A stretch of 64,000 bases of DNA from Polaribacter pacificus (lineage in GTDB: Bacteria; Bacteroidota; Bacteroidia; Flavobacteriales; Flavobacteriaceae), in NCBI RefSeq assembly GCF_038024035.1, contig NZ_CP150664.1, positions 2,232,001 to 2,296,000 of the forward strand, given 5' to 3'. Position 1 is the first letter of the stretch; each line of letters starts with the position of its first letter. Position numbers and translations under genes: made by a program. This document shows positions 1 through 8,287 of the stretch, one piece after another. The notes beneath the pieces were generated by a model. It ran no database searches. It was not told where the DNA came from and saw only the letters and a list, made by a program, of their open reading frames with translations.

Positions 1-1
1 G

Positions 2-1111
2 TACTACTTCTCTACAAAGTTAAGAGAAGTTAGAAGCCTAATAGACGCAGGAAAACCTGTCATTAATTTGGGTATCGGAAGTCCAGATTTACAACCATCT
101 CCCAAAGTGATTAAAGCTTTGAGCAGTAGTTTTGATGTAGAGTCAGCACATATGTATCAGAGTTATCAAGGAACAGCTGCATTTAGAGAAGCCATTGCTG
201 GTTTTTATAAAAAACAATTTGCTGTGGTCTTAAATCAAGATACAGAGGTGCTACCGCTAATGGGTAGCAAAGAAGGGGTTTTGCAAATTTCTTTGGCTTT
301 TTTAAACAAAGGTGATGCTGTCTTGATTCCCAATCCAGGCTATCCAACTTACAGTTCTGTAACCAATTTGGTTGGAGCAAAACCTGTGTTTTATAATTTA
401 AGTGCTCAAAACGATTGGCAACCAGATTTTGATGCTTTAGAGCAAGAAGATTTGTCAGCCGTTAAATTGATGTGGGTTAATTACCCGCACATGCCCACAG
501 GTGCCAGCGCGCAATCGCAAACCTTTGAACGTTTGATAGCCTTTGCGACCAAACACAAGATTTTAATAGTAAATGACAATCCATATAGTTTTATTTTAAA
601 TGAAAGTCCTAAAAGCATCTTGCAATATCAAGGGGCAAAAGACTGTGCATTAGAGTTAAACTCGCTGAGTAAAAGTTTTAATATGGCAGGTTGGAGAGTC
701 GGAATGTTATTGGGAAAACAATCCTATTTAGAGCAGGTTTTAAAGGTGAAAACTCAAAGTGATTCTGGGATGTTTTTTGGGATTCAACAAGGCGCCATTG
801 CTGCGCTTAACCTAGAGCAGGATTGGTTTAGAGCACAAGATGAGATTTACCATGAACGGAGAAAATTGGTTTGGCAACTTGCAGAAGAATTGGGTTGTAA
901 GGTTGATAAAACCGCTGCAGGATTGTTTGTTTGGGCGCAGGTACCTCTAGCTAAATCCTCAGAAGAAATGACAGACATGTTATTGTATGATTATAATGTT
1001 TTTGTGGCGCCAGGAACCGTTTTTGGATCTAACGGAGAGGGCTATATTCGTTTTTCACTTTGTGTAAGTAAAGAAGTGATTCTTAAAGCCTTGAATCGAG
1101 TAAAAAAATAA
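2..1111 (+). CDS. Aminotransferase class I/II, PLP-dependent (5' end outside window)
   Basis: Fold-type I PLP aminotransferase, probably acting on aromatic or related amino acids because it leads into tyrA and DAHP synthase. The frame is open from base 2 and runs through the TTG at 68, so the true start lies upstream of the window. The Schiff-base lysine is in SLSKSFNMAGWR (codon at 671-673); NYPHMPTG and NDNPY correspond to the family's substrate and cofactor contacts, with Asn-Pro where many members have Asp-Glu. The next gene starts 10 nt after the stop, so they are probably cotranscribed. Family assignment is firm; the substrate is inferred from context. Confidence 0.9.
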   Translation, partial: YYFSTKLREVRSLIDAGKPVINLGIGSPDLQPSPKVIKALSSSFDVESAHMYQSYQGTAAFREAIAGFYKKQFAVVLNQDTEVLPLMGSKEGVLQISLAFLNKGDAVLIPNPGYPTYSSVTNLVGAKPVFYNLSAQNDWQPDFDALEQEDLSAVKLMWVNYPHMPTGASAQSQTFERLIAFATKHKILIVNDNPYSFILNESPKSILQYQGAKDCALELNSLSKSFNMAGWRVGMLLGKQSYLEQVLKVKTQSDSGMFFGIQQGAIAALNLEQDWFRAQDEIYHERRKLVWQLAEELGCKVDKTAAGLFVWAQVPLAKSSEEMTDMLLYDYNVFVAPGTVFGSNGEGYIRFSLCVSKEVILKALNRVKK

Positions 1112-1121
1112 ACTAGAAAAA

Positions 1122-1973
1122 ATGAACGTAGTAATTATAGGTTTGGGTTTAATTGGAGGAAGCTTTGCTTTAGATCTTCAAGAGCACTATGATGAGATAG
1201 CGGTTTTTGGGATTGATGCAAATGAAGACCATATAAAAAGTGCAATTGCTTTGGGAATCATACAAGAGAAAACCAGTTTTGAGCGATTGAATGAAGCAGA
1301 TGTTGTGTTGGTCGCTATCCCAGTAGATGCACAATTGCAAGTGCTGCCCAAGGTGTTGGATGCTATCAATGACCATGCGTTGGTTATTGATGTAGGATCA
1401 ACAAAAGAAAAAATTTGTGCTCTGTTAAATACACATCCCAAAAGAAGAAACTATTTAGCGGCACACCCGATTGCAGGAACAGAATATTCTGGACCAACTG
1501 CGGCAATTAAAAATTTATTCTCTAACAAAACCAATATAATTTGTGAGGTAGAAAAAACGGCCTTTAAATTGCAAGAAAAGGCTTTGGATATTTTTTATAA
1601 ACTGGGAATGCGAATTCGATATATGGATGCAGTTTCTCATGATAAACACATTGCCTATGTATCGCATTTATCGCATATCAGTGCCTTTATGTTAGGGAAA
1701 ACAGTCATAAAAAAAGAGAAAAACGAGCGCGATATTTTTGATATGGCAGGGAGTGGCTTTGCCAGTACGGTTCGATTGGCTAAAAGTTCTCCGGCTATGT
1801 GGGCTCCCATTTTTGAGCACAACAAAACCAATGTAATTGAAGCCTTGGATGGCTATATAGAAAACCTTCAGCAGTTTAAAAAACTGATGGAAAATGATCA
1901 ATTTACAGCCATTTATGAAGAAATGGCAAATACAAATAGAATAAAAGAAATATTAAACGGAATAAACCTATAA
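1122..1973 (+). CDS. tyrA: Prephenate dehydrogenase
   Basis: Oxidatively decarboxylates prephenate to 4-hydroxyphenylpyruvate in tyrosine synthesis, in the cytoplasm. The 283-aa protein opens with a Rossmann dinucleotide-binding motif (GLGLIGGSFALDL). It carries the HPIAGTEYSGP segment and the SHLSHISAF helix typical of TyrA, followed by an all-helical C-terminal half. No chorismate mutase or ACT domain is present; the mutase is in the next gene. It sits between the aminotransferase and DAHP synthase with gaps of 10 and 22 nt, consistent with one operon. Confidence 0.93.
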   Translation: MNVVIIGLGLIGGSFALDLQEHYDEIAVFGIDANEDHIKSAIALGIIQEKTSFERLNEADVVLVAIPVDAQLQVLPKVLDAINDHALVIDVGSTKEKICALLNTHPKRRNYLAAHPIAGTEYSGPTAAIKNLFSNKTNIICEVEKTAFKLQEKALDIFYKLGMRIRYMDAVSHDKHIAYVSHLSHISAFMLGKTVIKKEKNERDIFDMAGSGFASTVRLAKSSPAMWAPIFEHNKTNVIEALDGYIENLQQFKKLMENDQFTAIYEEMANTNRIKEILNGINL

Positions 1974-1995
1974 CTTTGAAGAACAAATTTTAACA

Positions 1996-3081
1996 ATGGA
2001 AAATACAAAACAACTTAAAACCTGGTTAGATGATTTAGGATTAGATCATCCGCTGGTTATAGCAGGGCCTTGTAGTGCAGAAACAGAAGCGCAAGTGTTG
2101 GCAATTGCTCATGAACTTAAAGATTCTGATGTCAGTTATTTTAGAGCGGGAATTTGGAAACCTAGAACGCGTCCTGGTAATTTTGAAGGAGTTGGTGCTT
2201 TGGGTTTAAAGTGGTTGCAAAAGGTAAAGGAAGAAACTGGGATGAAAACGGCTACTGAAGTGGCCAATGCAGCCCATGTAAAGTTGGCTTTAGAGCACGA
2301 TATTGACTTGCTTTGGATCGGAGCTCGATCAACAGTAAGCCCTTTTATTGTTCAAGAAATTGCCGATGCCTTAGAAGGAACTGATAAGATAGTGTTGGTT
2401 AAAAACCCAGTCAATCCAGATTTGGCTTTATGGTTGGGTGGTGTAGAGCGATTGTATGCAGCAAACATTAAAAATTTAGGGGTTATCCACCGTGGTTTTT
2501 CTACCTATGAAAAAACCAAATACAGAAACATACCTGAATGGCAAATAGCCATCGAATTGCAAAATAAATTTCCAGATCTTCCTCTAATTTGTGATCCATC
2601 ACATATTACCGGAAATAGAGATTTAATTTTTGATGTGTCTCAAACAGCCCTAGATTTAAACTTCAACGGATTGATGGTAGAAACACATACCACACCAGAT
2701 GAGGCTTGGAGTGATGCGGCACAACAGGTAACTCCTGATAAATTAAAACAAATCATGGAAGATTTGCGAATCAGAAAAGTAACTGATACAGAGACTGATT
2801 TTAGAGTCACTATCGGTAATTTACGTGCGCAGATTAATATTGTTGATAGTCAATTGATAGAGACCCTTGGAAGAAGAATGAAAATCGCTGATGAGATTGG
2901 TGCCTTAAAAAAGGAGAAAAACGTAGCGGTTTTACAATCCAAACGATGGAATGAAATTCTAGGGAACATGATTTTAGAAGGAGAAGAAAGAGGTTTAAGT
3001 GAAGAGTTTGTATTAAAAATGTTTAAAGCAATTCACCAAGAGAGTATCAATCATCAAGAAAAAATCATCAAAAAATCATAA
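1996..3081 (+). CDS. Bifunctional DAHP synthase / chorismate mutase
   Basis: Catalyses the first step of the shikimate pathway (PEP plus erythrose 4-phosphate to DAHP) and the conversion of chorismate to prephenate. Residues 1 to about 260 form a KDO8P-synthase-like (type I-beta) DAHP synthase barrel with VIAGPCSAETE, the FRAGIWKPRTRPG loop, KNPVNPD and CDPSHITGNR. Residues from about 268 form an AroQ-type helical chorismate mutase (RAQINIVDSQLIETLGRRM). The fused mutase may also serve in feedback control, which is known for the family but not visible here. Last gene of the operon, followed by a strong terminator. Confidence 0.93.
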   Translation: MENTKQLKTWLDDLGLDHPLVIAGPCSAETEAQVLAIAHELKDSDVSYFRAGIWKPRTRPGNFEGVGALGLKWLQKVKEETGMKTATEVANAAHVKLALEHDIDLLWIGARSTVSPFIVQEIADALEGTDKIVLVKNPVNPDLALWLGGVERLYAANIKNLGVIHRGFSTYEKTKYRNIPEWQIAIELQNKFPDLPLICDPSHITGNRDLIFDVSQTALDLNFNGLMVETHTTPDEAWSDAAQQVTPDKLKQIMEDLRIRKVTDTETDFRVTIGNLRAQINIVDSQLIETLGRRMKIADEIGALKKEKNVAVLQSKRWNEILGNMILEGEERGLSEEFVLKMFKAIHQESINHQEKIIKKS

Positions 3082-3091
3082 GTTTAAATGT

Positions 3092-3139
3092 GATTCCCGC
3101 AAACTTGTCTGCCGACAGGCAGAAGCGGGAATCTTTTTT
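3092..3139 (+). terminator. Rho-independent terminator of the aromatic operon
   Basis: GATTCCCGC (3092-3100) pairs perfectly with GCGGGAATC (3125-3133), followed by a run of T. A second stem, CTGCC/GGCAG around GACA (3109-3122), sits inside the loop. It lies 10 nt after the DAHP synthase stop codon. Confidence 0.85.
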
Positions 3140-3174
3140 GTGATAACTATTAAATTATTCTCATATTTGTAATA

Positions 3175-4131
3175 ATGACAGGAATCGTTTATAAATCTAC
3201 GGGAAGTTGGTATTTGGTAAAGTCTAATGACGGCACTTTTGTTGAGTGTAGAATCAAAGGAAAATTTCGGATAGAAGGAATTAAAAGTACCAATCCAATT
3301 GCGGTAGGAGATGTGGTTGATTTTGAGATGGAAACTAAGAATGACACAGAAACAGGTGTGATTCATGGAATCCATGAGCGTAAAAACTACATCATTAGAA
3401 AATCAGTGAATCTTTCTAAGCAAACCCATATTATTGCTGCCAATGTAGATTTGGTTTTTCTGCTAATTACCATTGATAACCCACCCACATTTACCAGTTT
3501 TATAGATCGATTTTTGGTCACCGCAGAAGCCTATTCTGTCTCGGTGGTTTTGGTTTTTAACAAGATTGATTCTTATGCCTTAGAGCAAAGAGCAGAAGTT
3601 ATGTACTTAAAAGATATCTATGAAAAAATTGGATATCAATGTGTTGAGGTTTCTGCAACAGAAGGTAAAAATGTATCTGTTATTAAAGAGTTGATGTTAG
3701 GGAAAACAAGTATGTTTATAGGGCATTCTGGTGTAGGGAAGTCTACCTTGGTCAATGCTATAGAACCTAATTTAGACTTAAAGACCAAAGAGATTTCTAA
3801 CCAGCACAAACAAGGACAGCATACCACAACTTTTGCCGAGATGTTTGATCTAAGTTTTGATGCTTCTATAATTGATACACCCGGAATCAAAGGATTTGGG
3901 GTTGTCGATATGGAAAAAGAAGAGGTAGATGATTATTTCCCAGAATTTTTAGCAGTTAAAAACAACTGTAAGTTTAATAATTGTTTGCATGTAGAAGAAC
4001 CTAAATGTGCTGTAAAAGAGGCTGTTGAAAATGAAGAAATTTCGTATTCACGTTATCGAAGTTATCTGCAAATCATCGCAGGAGAAGATGAGCATTACCG
4101 AACAGAAAGTTGGGAAAATGACGATTTGTAA
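3175..4131 (+). CDS. rsgA: Ribosome small subunit-dependent GTPase A
   Basis: Circularly permuted GTPase that assists late maturation of the 30S subunit. At 318 aa it has the usual order: N-terminal OB fold, G4 motif (VFNKID), the P-loop GHSGVGKST at about residue 183, the G3 motif DTPGIKGFG, and a C-terminal zinc-binding segment with Cys, Cys, His, Cys (KNNCKFNNCLHVEEPKC). Its stop codon directly abuts the start of dtd, so the two are cotranscribed. Confidence 0.95.
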   Translation: MTGIVYKSTGSWYLVKSNDGTFVECRIKGKFRIEGIKSTNPIAVGDVVDFEMETKNDTETGVIHGIHERKNYIIRKSVNLSKQTHIIAANVDLVFLLITIDNPPTFTSFIDRFLVTAEAYSVSVVLVFNKIDSYALEQRAEVMYLKDIYEKIGYQCVEVSATEGKNVSVIKELMLGKTSMFIGHSGVGKSTLVNAIEPNLDLKTKEISNQHKQGQHTTTFAEMFDLSFDASIIDTPGIKGFGVVDMEKEEVDDYFPEFLAVKNNCKFNNCLHVEEPKCAVKEAVENEEISYSRYRSYLQIIAGEDEHYRTESWENDDL

Positions 4132-4584
4132 ATGAAAGCAGTTATTCAAAGAGTTGGCAACGCAAGTGTAAGTGTGGCCGGTAAGAAAATTGCAGAGATT
4201 GGTCAAGGATTGCTAATCCTGCTAGGAGTTTCAGAAAATGATACTCAAGATGATATCCTCTGGCTGAGTAAAAAAATAGCCAATACCCGAATTTTTAACG
4301 ATGCCAATGGGCAGATGAACAAGTCCTTACTAGATATGGATGGTGATGCCATAGTTGTTAGCCAGTTTACCTTGCAGGCAAGTGTAAAAAAAGGAAACAG
4401 ACCTAGTTATCTAAAAGCAGCCAAACCAGCAGTTGCAAAACCACTGTACATAGATTTTATAAAGCAATTAGAAACTGATTTGTCTAAGAAAGTTCAGGCA
4501 GGAGAATTTGGTGCAGACATGAAAGTATCCTTGCTAAATGATGGCCCAGTAACCTTGCTTTTTGACACGGAAAATAAAATTTAA
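4132..4584 (+). CDS. dtd: D-aminoacyl-tRNA deacylase
   Basis: Hydrolyses D-amino acids mischarged on tRNA. It is 150 aa, the normal family length, with the catalytic-site motif SQFTLQA and the C-terminal cross-subunit motif NDGPVT (a Gly-Pro pair that fixes chirality selection). The ATG follows the rsgA stop without a gap, implying translational coupling. The end of the gene overlaps the left arm of its own terminator hairpin. Confidence 0.95.
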   Translation: MKAVIQRVGNASVSVAGKKIAEIGQGLLILLGVSENDTQDDILWLSKKIANTRIFNDANGQMNKSLLDMDGDAIVVSQFTLQASVKKGNRPSYLKAAKPAVAKPLYIDFIKQLETDLSKKVQAGEFGADMKVSLLNDGPVTLLFDTENKI

Positions 4585-4612
4585 TTCCCTAGGAAATTAA
4601 ATTTTATTTTTG
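4571..4612 (+). terminator. Terminator of rsgA-dtd
   Basis: A perfect 16-bp inverted repeat (4571-4586 with 4595-4610) with an 8-nt loop that ends in T-rich sequence. The left arm includes the dtd stop codon and the right arm runs up to the YceI promoter. Confidence 0.75.
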
Positions 4613-4613
4613 C

Positions 4614-4621
4614 TATCTTTG
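4614..4621 (+). promoter_or_regulatory. -7 element TATCTTTG for the YceI gene
   Basis: TATCTTTG matches the Bacteroidota -7 consensus TAnnTTTG and lies 46 nt before the YceI start codon, directly after the dtd terminator. Confidence 0.6.
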
Positions 4622-4666
4622 CGGAGTTAAAAACAATAAGAATTTAATATTTAAAACGAAATAAAG

Positions 4667-5290
4667 ATGAAAAAACTAGTAGGAGTTATGTTAGTTGTTG
4701 CAGCCACATTGACGTCTTGTAAAGAAGACAAGTCAAAAACAGTTACAACTAATAAAGAGGTAAAGAAGGAAGCAGTTGTATTGACAAACAATGTTGATAC
4801 TGAAAATTCTGTGTTATTATGGAAAGGTGAAAAGCCAACCGGGACTCACAACGGGACTGTTAAATTAAAAGAAGGAGCTCTTGCGCTAGAAGATGGAGCT
4901 TTAACAGCAGGGGAGTTTGTAATAAACATGTCTACCATAGTTGATGCAGATGGATCAGGAAGATTAGAAGGGCATTTAAAATCGGCAGACTTTTTTGACG
5001 TAGAAAAATACCCAACTTCTAAGTTTGTAATTACTTCTGTAGAAAATAAAGAAGGAAAATTAGCTGTTACTGGAAACTTAACGATCAAGGATGTAACCAA
5101 AAGCATTACAATCCCTGCAACTATTTCTAAAGAAGGGAATATGGTAACTTTTAAAAGTGAAACTTTTGTTGTTAACAGAGCAGACTTTAATGTAAAATAC
5201 GGATCTAAATCATTCTTTGATAATTTAAAAGATAAATTTATCAATGACGATATGGAATTGTCTTTCACAGTAAAAGCAGCAGTAAGATAA
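4667..5290 (+). CDS. YceI-family lipoprotein
   Basis: Lipocalin-like YceI protein, 207 aa, predicted to bind an amphiphilic or polyisoprenoid ligand in the cell envelope. The N-terminus is a lipoprotein signal ending in the lipobox LTSC (Cys18). The YceI domain follows from about residue 45, with VLWKGEKPTGTHNG, HLKSADFFDVEKYPTSKF and GNLTIKDVTKSI as the recognisable strands. It has its own promoter and is monocistronic. The ligand cannot be deduced. Confidence 0.88.
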   Translation: MKKLVGVMLVVAATLTSCKEDKSKTVTTNKEVKKEAVVLTNNVDTENSVLLWKGEKPTGTHNGTVKLKEGALALEDGALTAGEFVINMSTIVDADGSGRLEGHLKSADFFDVEKYPTSKFVITSVENKEGKLAVTGNLTIKDVTKSITIPATISKEGNMVTFKSETFVVNRADFNVKYGSKSFFDNLKDKFINDDMELSFTVKAAVR

Positions 5291-5312
5291 ATAAGGTCTA
5301 ATACCTAATTTA

Positions 5313-5348
5313 AAACTCTAAAGCATTTTTTGTTTTGGAGTTTTTTTA
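5313..5348 (+). terminator. Terminator after the YceI gene
   Basis: AAAACTC pairs with GAGTTTT across a T-rich loop, followed by a run of seven T. It lies between convergent genes and may serve both. Confidence 0.6.
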
Positions 5349-5359
5349 TGCGCTATATT

Positions 5360-5818
5360 TTATAAGGTTATTGCGGTAGTATTTTTAACTTCCCCAATGG
5401 TAAAGATACTATGCGTACTTCCAATATGTTTAAGTGCCGTGAGCTTGTTAACCATAAACTCTCGGTAGGCTTGCATGTCTTTTACGTAGATTTTTAAGAT
5501 ATAGTCATAATCACCACTTACATGAAAGCATTCAGAAACTTCATCAAGCTTAATCACCTCACTTTCAAAAGTTGTTAGGTATTCTTTTGAATGCTGAATG
5601 AGTTTAAGGTGACAAAAAACCAAAAAAGAACGATCAATTTTGTTTTTTTGAATCAGCGCTACATACTGCTTAATGATTTTTTCCTTTTCGAGTTTTTTAA
5701 TTCGCTCATAAATAGCTGTTACTGATAGGTTTAGTTGAAGGGCTAGCTTTTTTGTGGTCTGTTTACAATCTTTTTGCAACAGGTTGATTAGTTTTTTATC
5801 GATTAGGTCTAAGTTCAT
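5360..5818 (-). CDS. Lrp/AsnC family transcriptional regulator
   Basis: 152-aa feast/famine regulator. Residues 1-60 form the AsnC-type HTH (TTKKLALQLNLSVTAIYERI, then KKLEKEKII); residues from about 65 form the RAM/AsnC effector-binding domain (VSECFHVSGDYDYILKIYV). It is transcribed away from the Cys/Met lyase gene across a 154-nt intergenic region, the usual arrangement for an Lrp-type regulator and an amino acid catabolic target. The target is inferred from that layout. Confidence 0.92.
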   Translation of the reverse strand: MNLDLIDKKLINLLQKDCKQTTKKLALQLNLSVTAIYERIKKLEKEKIIKQYVALIQKNKIDRSFLVFCHLKLIQHSKEYLTTFESEVIKLDEVSECFHVSGDYDYILKIYVKDMQAYREFMVNKLTALKHIGSTHSIFTIGEVKNTTAITL

Positions 5819-5972
5819 GCTGAAAATATTTCTAAGAAATTGTTGTGTTTTTGGTATATTTAGATTTTAAAACTAAATTTAAATATAAAAATAGGTAAAT
5901 AATCTGTATATCTGGTAATGTATTGATTATTAATCATAATAATTGTTTATTTGTTTACTAAACTTTATATCT

Positions 5973-7172
5973 ATGAAATTTAAGCCAGCAGACAATATTC
6001 AAGATTTGCAGTACTTCGGAGAGTTCGGAGGTGTAAATCCATCAATTTCAGATTCATCAACCTATACTTTTTTATCGGCTAAAACCATGTTTGATACCTT
6101 TGAGGGGAATACAGATGGTTGTTATTTGTATTCACGTCACTCATCGCCAAGTAACCTTTATTTAGGAGAAGCTTTAGCAGCGATGGAAGGTACAGAAACT
6201 GCAAATGTTGCGGGTTCTGGTATGGGAGCAATAACCCCTACAATTCTTCAGGTATGTGGAAGTGGAGATCATATTGTTTCTAGTAGAACTATTTATGGAG
6301 GTACTTATGCTTTCTTAAAGAATTTTACACCTAGAATGGGTATCCAAACCTCTTTTGTAGACATTACAAAATTAGATGTTGTAGAAGCGGCAATAACGCC
6401 AAACACAAAAATGTTGTATTGTGAGACTGTCAGTAATCCACTTTTAGAAGTAGCAGACATCAAAGTATTGGCAAGCTTGGCAAAAAAGCACAACTTAACT
6501 TTAGTGGTTGATAATACTTTTTCTCCACTTTCAATTTCACCAGCTCAATTAGGGGCAGATGTTGTTGTGCACAGTTTAACAAAATTCATCAACGGGTCTT
6601 CTGATACTATGGGAGGTGTTGTTTGTGGAACACAAGAATTTGTAAACTCATTAAAGAGTGTTATAGACGGAGCAAGTATGTTATTAGGGGCTTCGATGGA
6701 TAGTCTTCGATCTTCATCGATCTTAAAAAACATGAGAACCCTGCACATTCGTATGAAACAACACAGCAAGAATGCACAGTTTTTAGCAGAGAAGTTTGAG
6801 GCAGATGGTTTAAAAACGGTATATCCTGGTCTGGAATCACATCCTTCTCATGAGGTGTTTAAATCTATGATGAATGAGGAGTATGGTTACGGAGGAATGC
6901 TAACTATAGATGCAGGTTCTTTAGACAAAGCAAATGCTTTGATGGAGTTAATGCAAGATAAAAACTTGGGATATTTGGCCGTAAGTTTAGGTTTTTACAA
7001 GACCTTATTCTCAGCGCCAGGAACATCTACATCTTCTGAGATTCCTTTAGAAGAACAAAAAGAAATGGGCTTAACCGATGGACTAATTCGTTTTTCAATT
7101 GGATTGGATAACGATATAGAAAGAACTTATGCGATGATGAAAGCCTGTATGAAAGAAGTAGGTGTCTTATAG
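5973..7172 (+). CDS. Cys/Met metabolism PLP-dependent lyase (methionine gamma-lyase type)
   Basis: 399-aa member of the Cys/Met metabolism PLP family (cystathionine gamma-synthase/lyase, methionine gamma-lyase). The PLP lysine is in VVHSLTKFINGSSD; YSRHSSPSN and the GSGMGAITPT phosphate-binding turn are also present. I chose the ATG at 5973 (MKFKPADN), which matches where the family begins; an in-frame TTG at 5943 lies in A/T-rich leader sequence. The divergent Lrp gene suggests amino acid-responsive control. Methionine gamma-lyase is the likeliest activity, but other family reactions are not excluded. Confidence 0.85.
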   Translation: MKFKPADNIQDLQYFGEFGGVNPSISDSSTYTFLSAKTMFDTFEGNTDGCYLYSRHSSPSNLYLGEALAAMEGTETANVAGSGMGAITPTILQVCGSGDHIVSSRTIYGGTYAFLKNFTPRMGIQTSFVDITKLDVVEAAITPNTKMLYCETVSNPLLEVADIKVLASLAKKHNLTLVVDNTFSPLSISPAQLGADVVVHSLTKFINGSSDTMGGVVCGTQEFVNSLKSVIDGASMLLGASMDSLRSSSILKNMRTLHIRMKQHSKNAQFLAEKFEADGLKTVYPGLESHPSHEVFKSMMNEEYGYGGMLTIDAGSLDKANALMELMQDKNLGYLAVSLGFYKTLFSAPGTSTSSEIPLEEQKEMGLTDGLIRFSIGLDNDIERTYAMMKACMKEVGVL

Positions 7173-7179
7173 ATCTTTT

Positions 7180-8208
7180 TTAGATTCCTTTTAAGCGTGT
7201 AAACAATCTGTTTAAGAGCACGCTAAAGTTTTCTAAATTATCATATTCAGGGGGTGTCGTTTCAAAACGATCCCCCTTTTTTTTGATTGTAAAAGTCATC
7301 ATTGCGTTTATGGAGTCCTTTTCTGTAGGCAGCACGTAGCGCAAATCATTGTATTTTATATGGTTAGAGTTTTTGATAGGTTCTAACATAAAAAAAGCGT
7401 CGCTAAACCAAGCCATTTTTTTTAGATCAGGAGCATTCATGTATAGTAACTCGTGGTTTTTTGAAACATGAATCATTTTATTTGCTGTAGAGCTCGAGTC
7501 AAATAATGAATAATAACTGAGTACATAATCCTCTTTTGTTTCTGCAATCCCATACCATAAAATAGCGTTTAAAGCCGTGGGTTGGGTTCTAAACCTAAGA
7601 GTTTCAATACCTGCTTTTTTATAGGAGTTTTTAAAAACGCTATCGATGTATATTTTGGCGAATAGCGTACAGACCATGTACACAGAACTGATGTAAATTC
7701 CGGCCTTTGCCCATGTTAATCGCATTGGATTGTTTCTTTTTAAAAAGAGCACTACTATCATGCAGATTAAAAAAGGCAGTGTATAAAAAGGATCAATTAC
7801 AGAAATGTTATTAAAGGCGATTCGCACATCAGAAAATGGTGCAAACAATTGAGTTCCGTAGGGTGTAAAACTATCTAAAATAGGATGTGTGCCAATCGAA
7901 AATAAAAACAGCAGCATCCAATCTTTTAAGGTAGTGCTGTGTTTTCGTTTCTTTGTATTGTAGGCTTCAAAAACGACAAATCCCAAGACCATTGCGGCGA
8001 TGATGGCAAATACCAAAGAGTGCATAATCCCTCTGTGAAAAGCCAATTGATCTATAGAGTTTGAATAAAAGAGAGCACCCAAAAGCACGTCCAAATCGGG
8101 GATGGTTCCACCAATTGCTCCAAATAAAAGGGCTTTATTTCCTATTTTTTTTCCTAAAATCAATTCACCGCATGCGGCCCCTAAAACGATTTGAGTTAAT
8201 GAATCCAT
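7180..8208 (-). CDS. Membrane-bound metal-dependent hydrolase, YdjM/DUF457 family
   Basis: 342-aa inner-membrane protein. The N-terminal half has the conserved family segments: MDSLTQIVLGAACGE, GGTIPDLDVL, FHRGIMHSLVF and GTHPILDSFTPYGTQLF, whose Asp and His residues are the presumed metal ligands. About five hydrophobic segments occupy residues 1-180; the C-terminal half is soluble. Substrate unknown for the family. It converges on the Cys/Met lyase gene with a 7-nt gap. Confidence 0.8.
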   Translation of the reverse strand: MDSLTQIVLGAACGELILGKKIGNKALLFGAIGGTIPDLDVLLGALFYSNSIDQLAFHRGIMHSLVFAIIAAMVLGFVVFEAYNTKKRKHSTTLKDWMLLFLFSIGTHPILDSFTPYGTQLFAPFSDVRIAFNNISVIDPFYTLPFLICMIVVLFLKRNNPMRLTWAKAGIYISSVYMVCTLFAKIYIDSVFKNSYKKAGIETLRFRTQPTALNAILWYGIAETKEDYVLSYYSLFDSSSTANKMIHVSKNHELLYMNAPDLKKMAWFSDAFFMLEPIKNSNHIKYNDLRYVLPTEKDSINAMMTFTIKKKGDRFETTPPEYDNLENFSVLLNRLFTRLKGI

Positions 8209-8287
8209 GCGGCAAATGTAAGAAAGAATTTGATTTGCATAACAGGTCTTAAAATCGTAACATTACGGAACAAAATTTAACTACTAC

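Noticed and set aside
3076..3375. Opposite-strand frame over the terminator and rsgA start
   Set aside because: Contains the terminator hairpin and overlaps rsgA; no recognisable protein.
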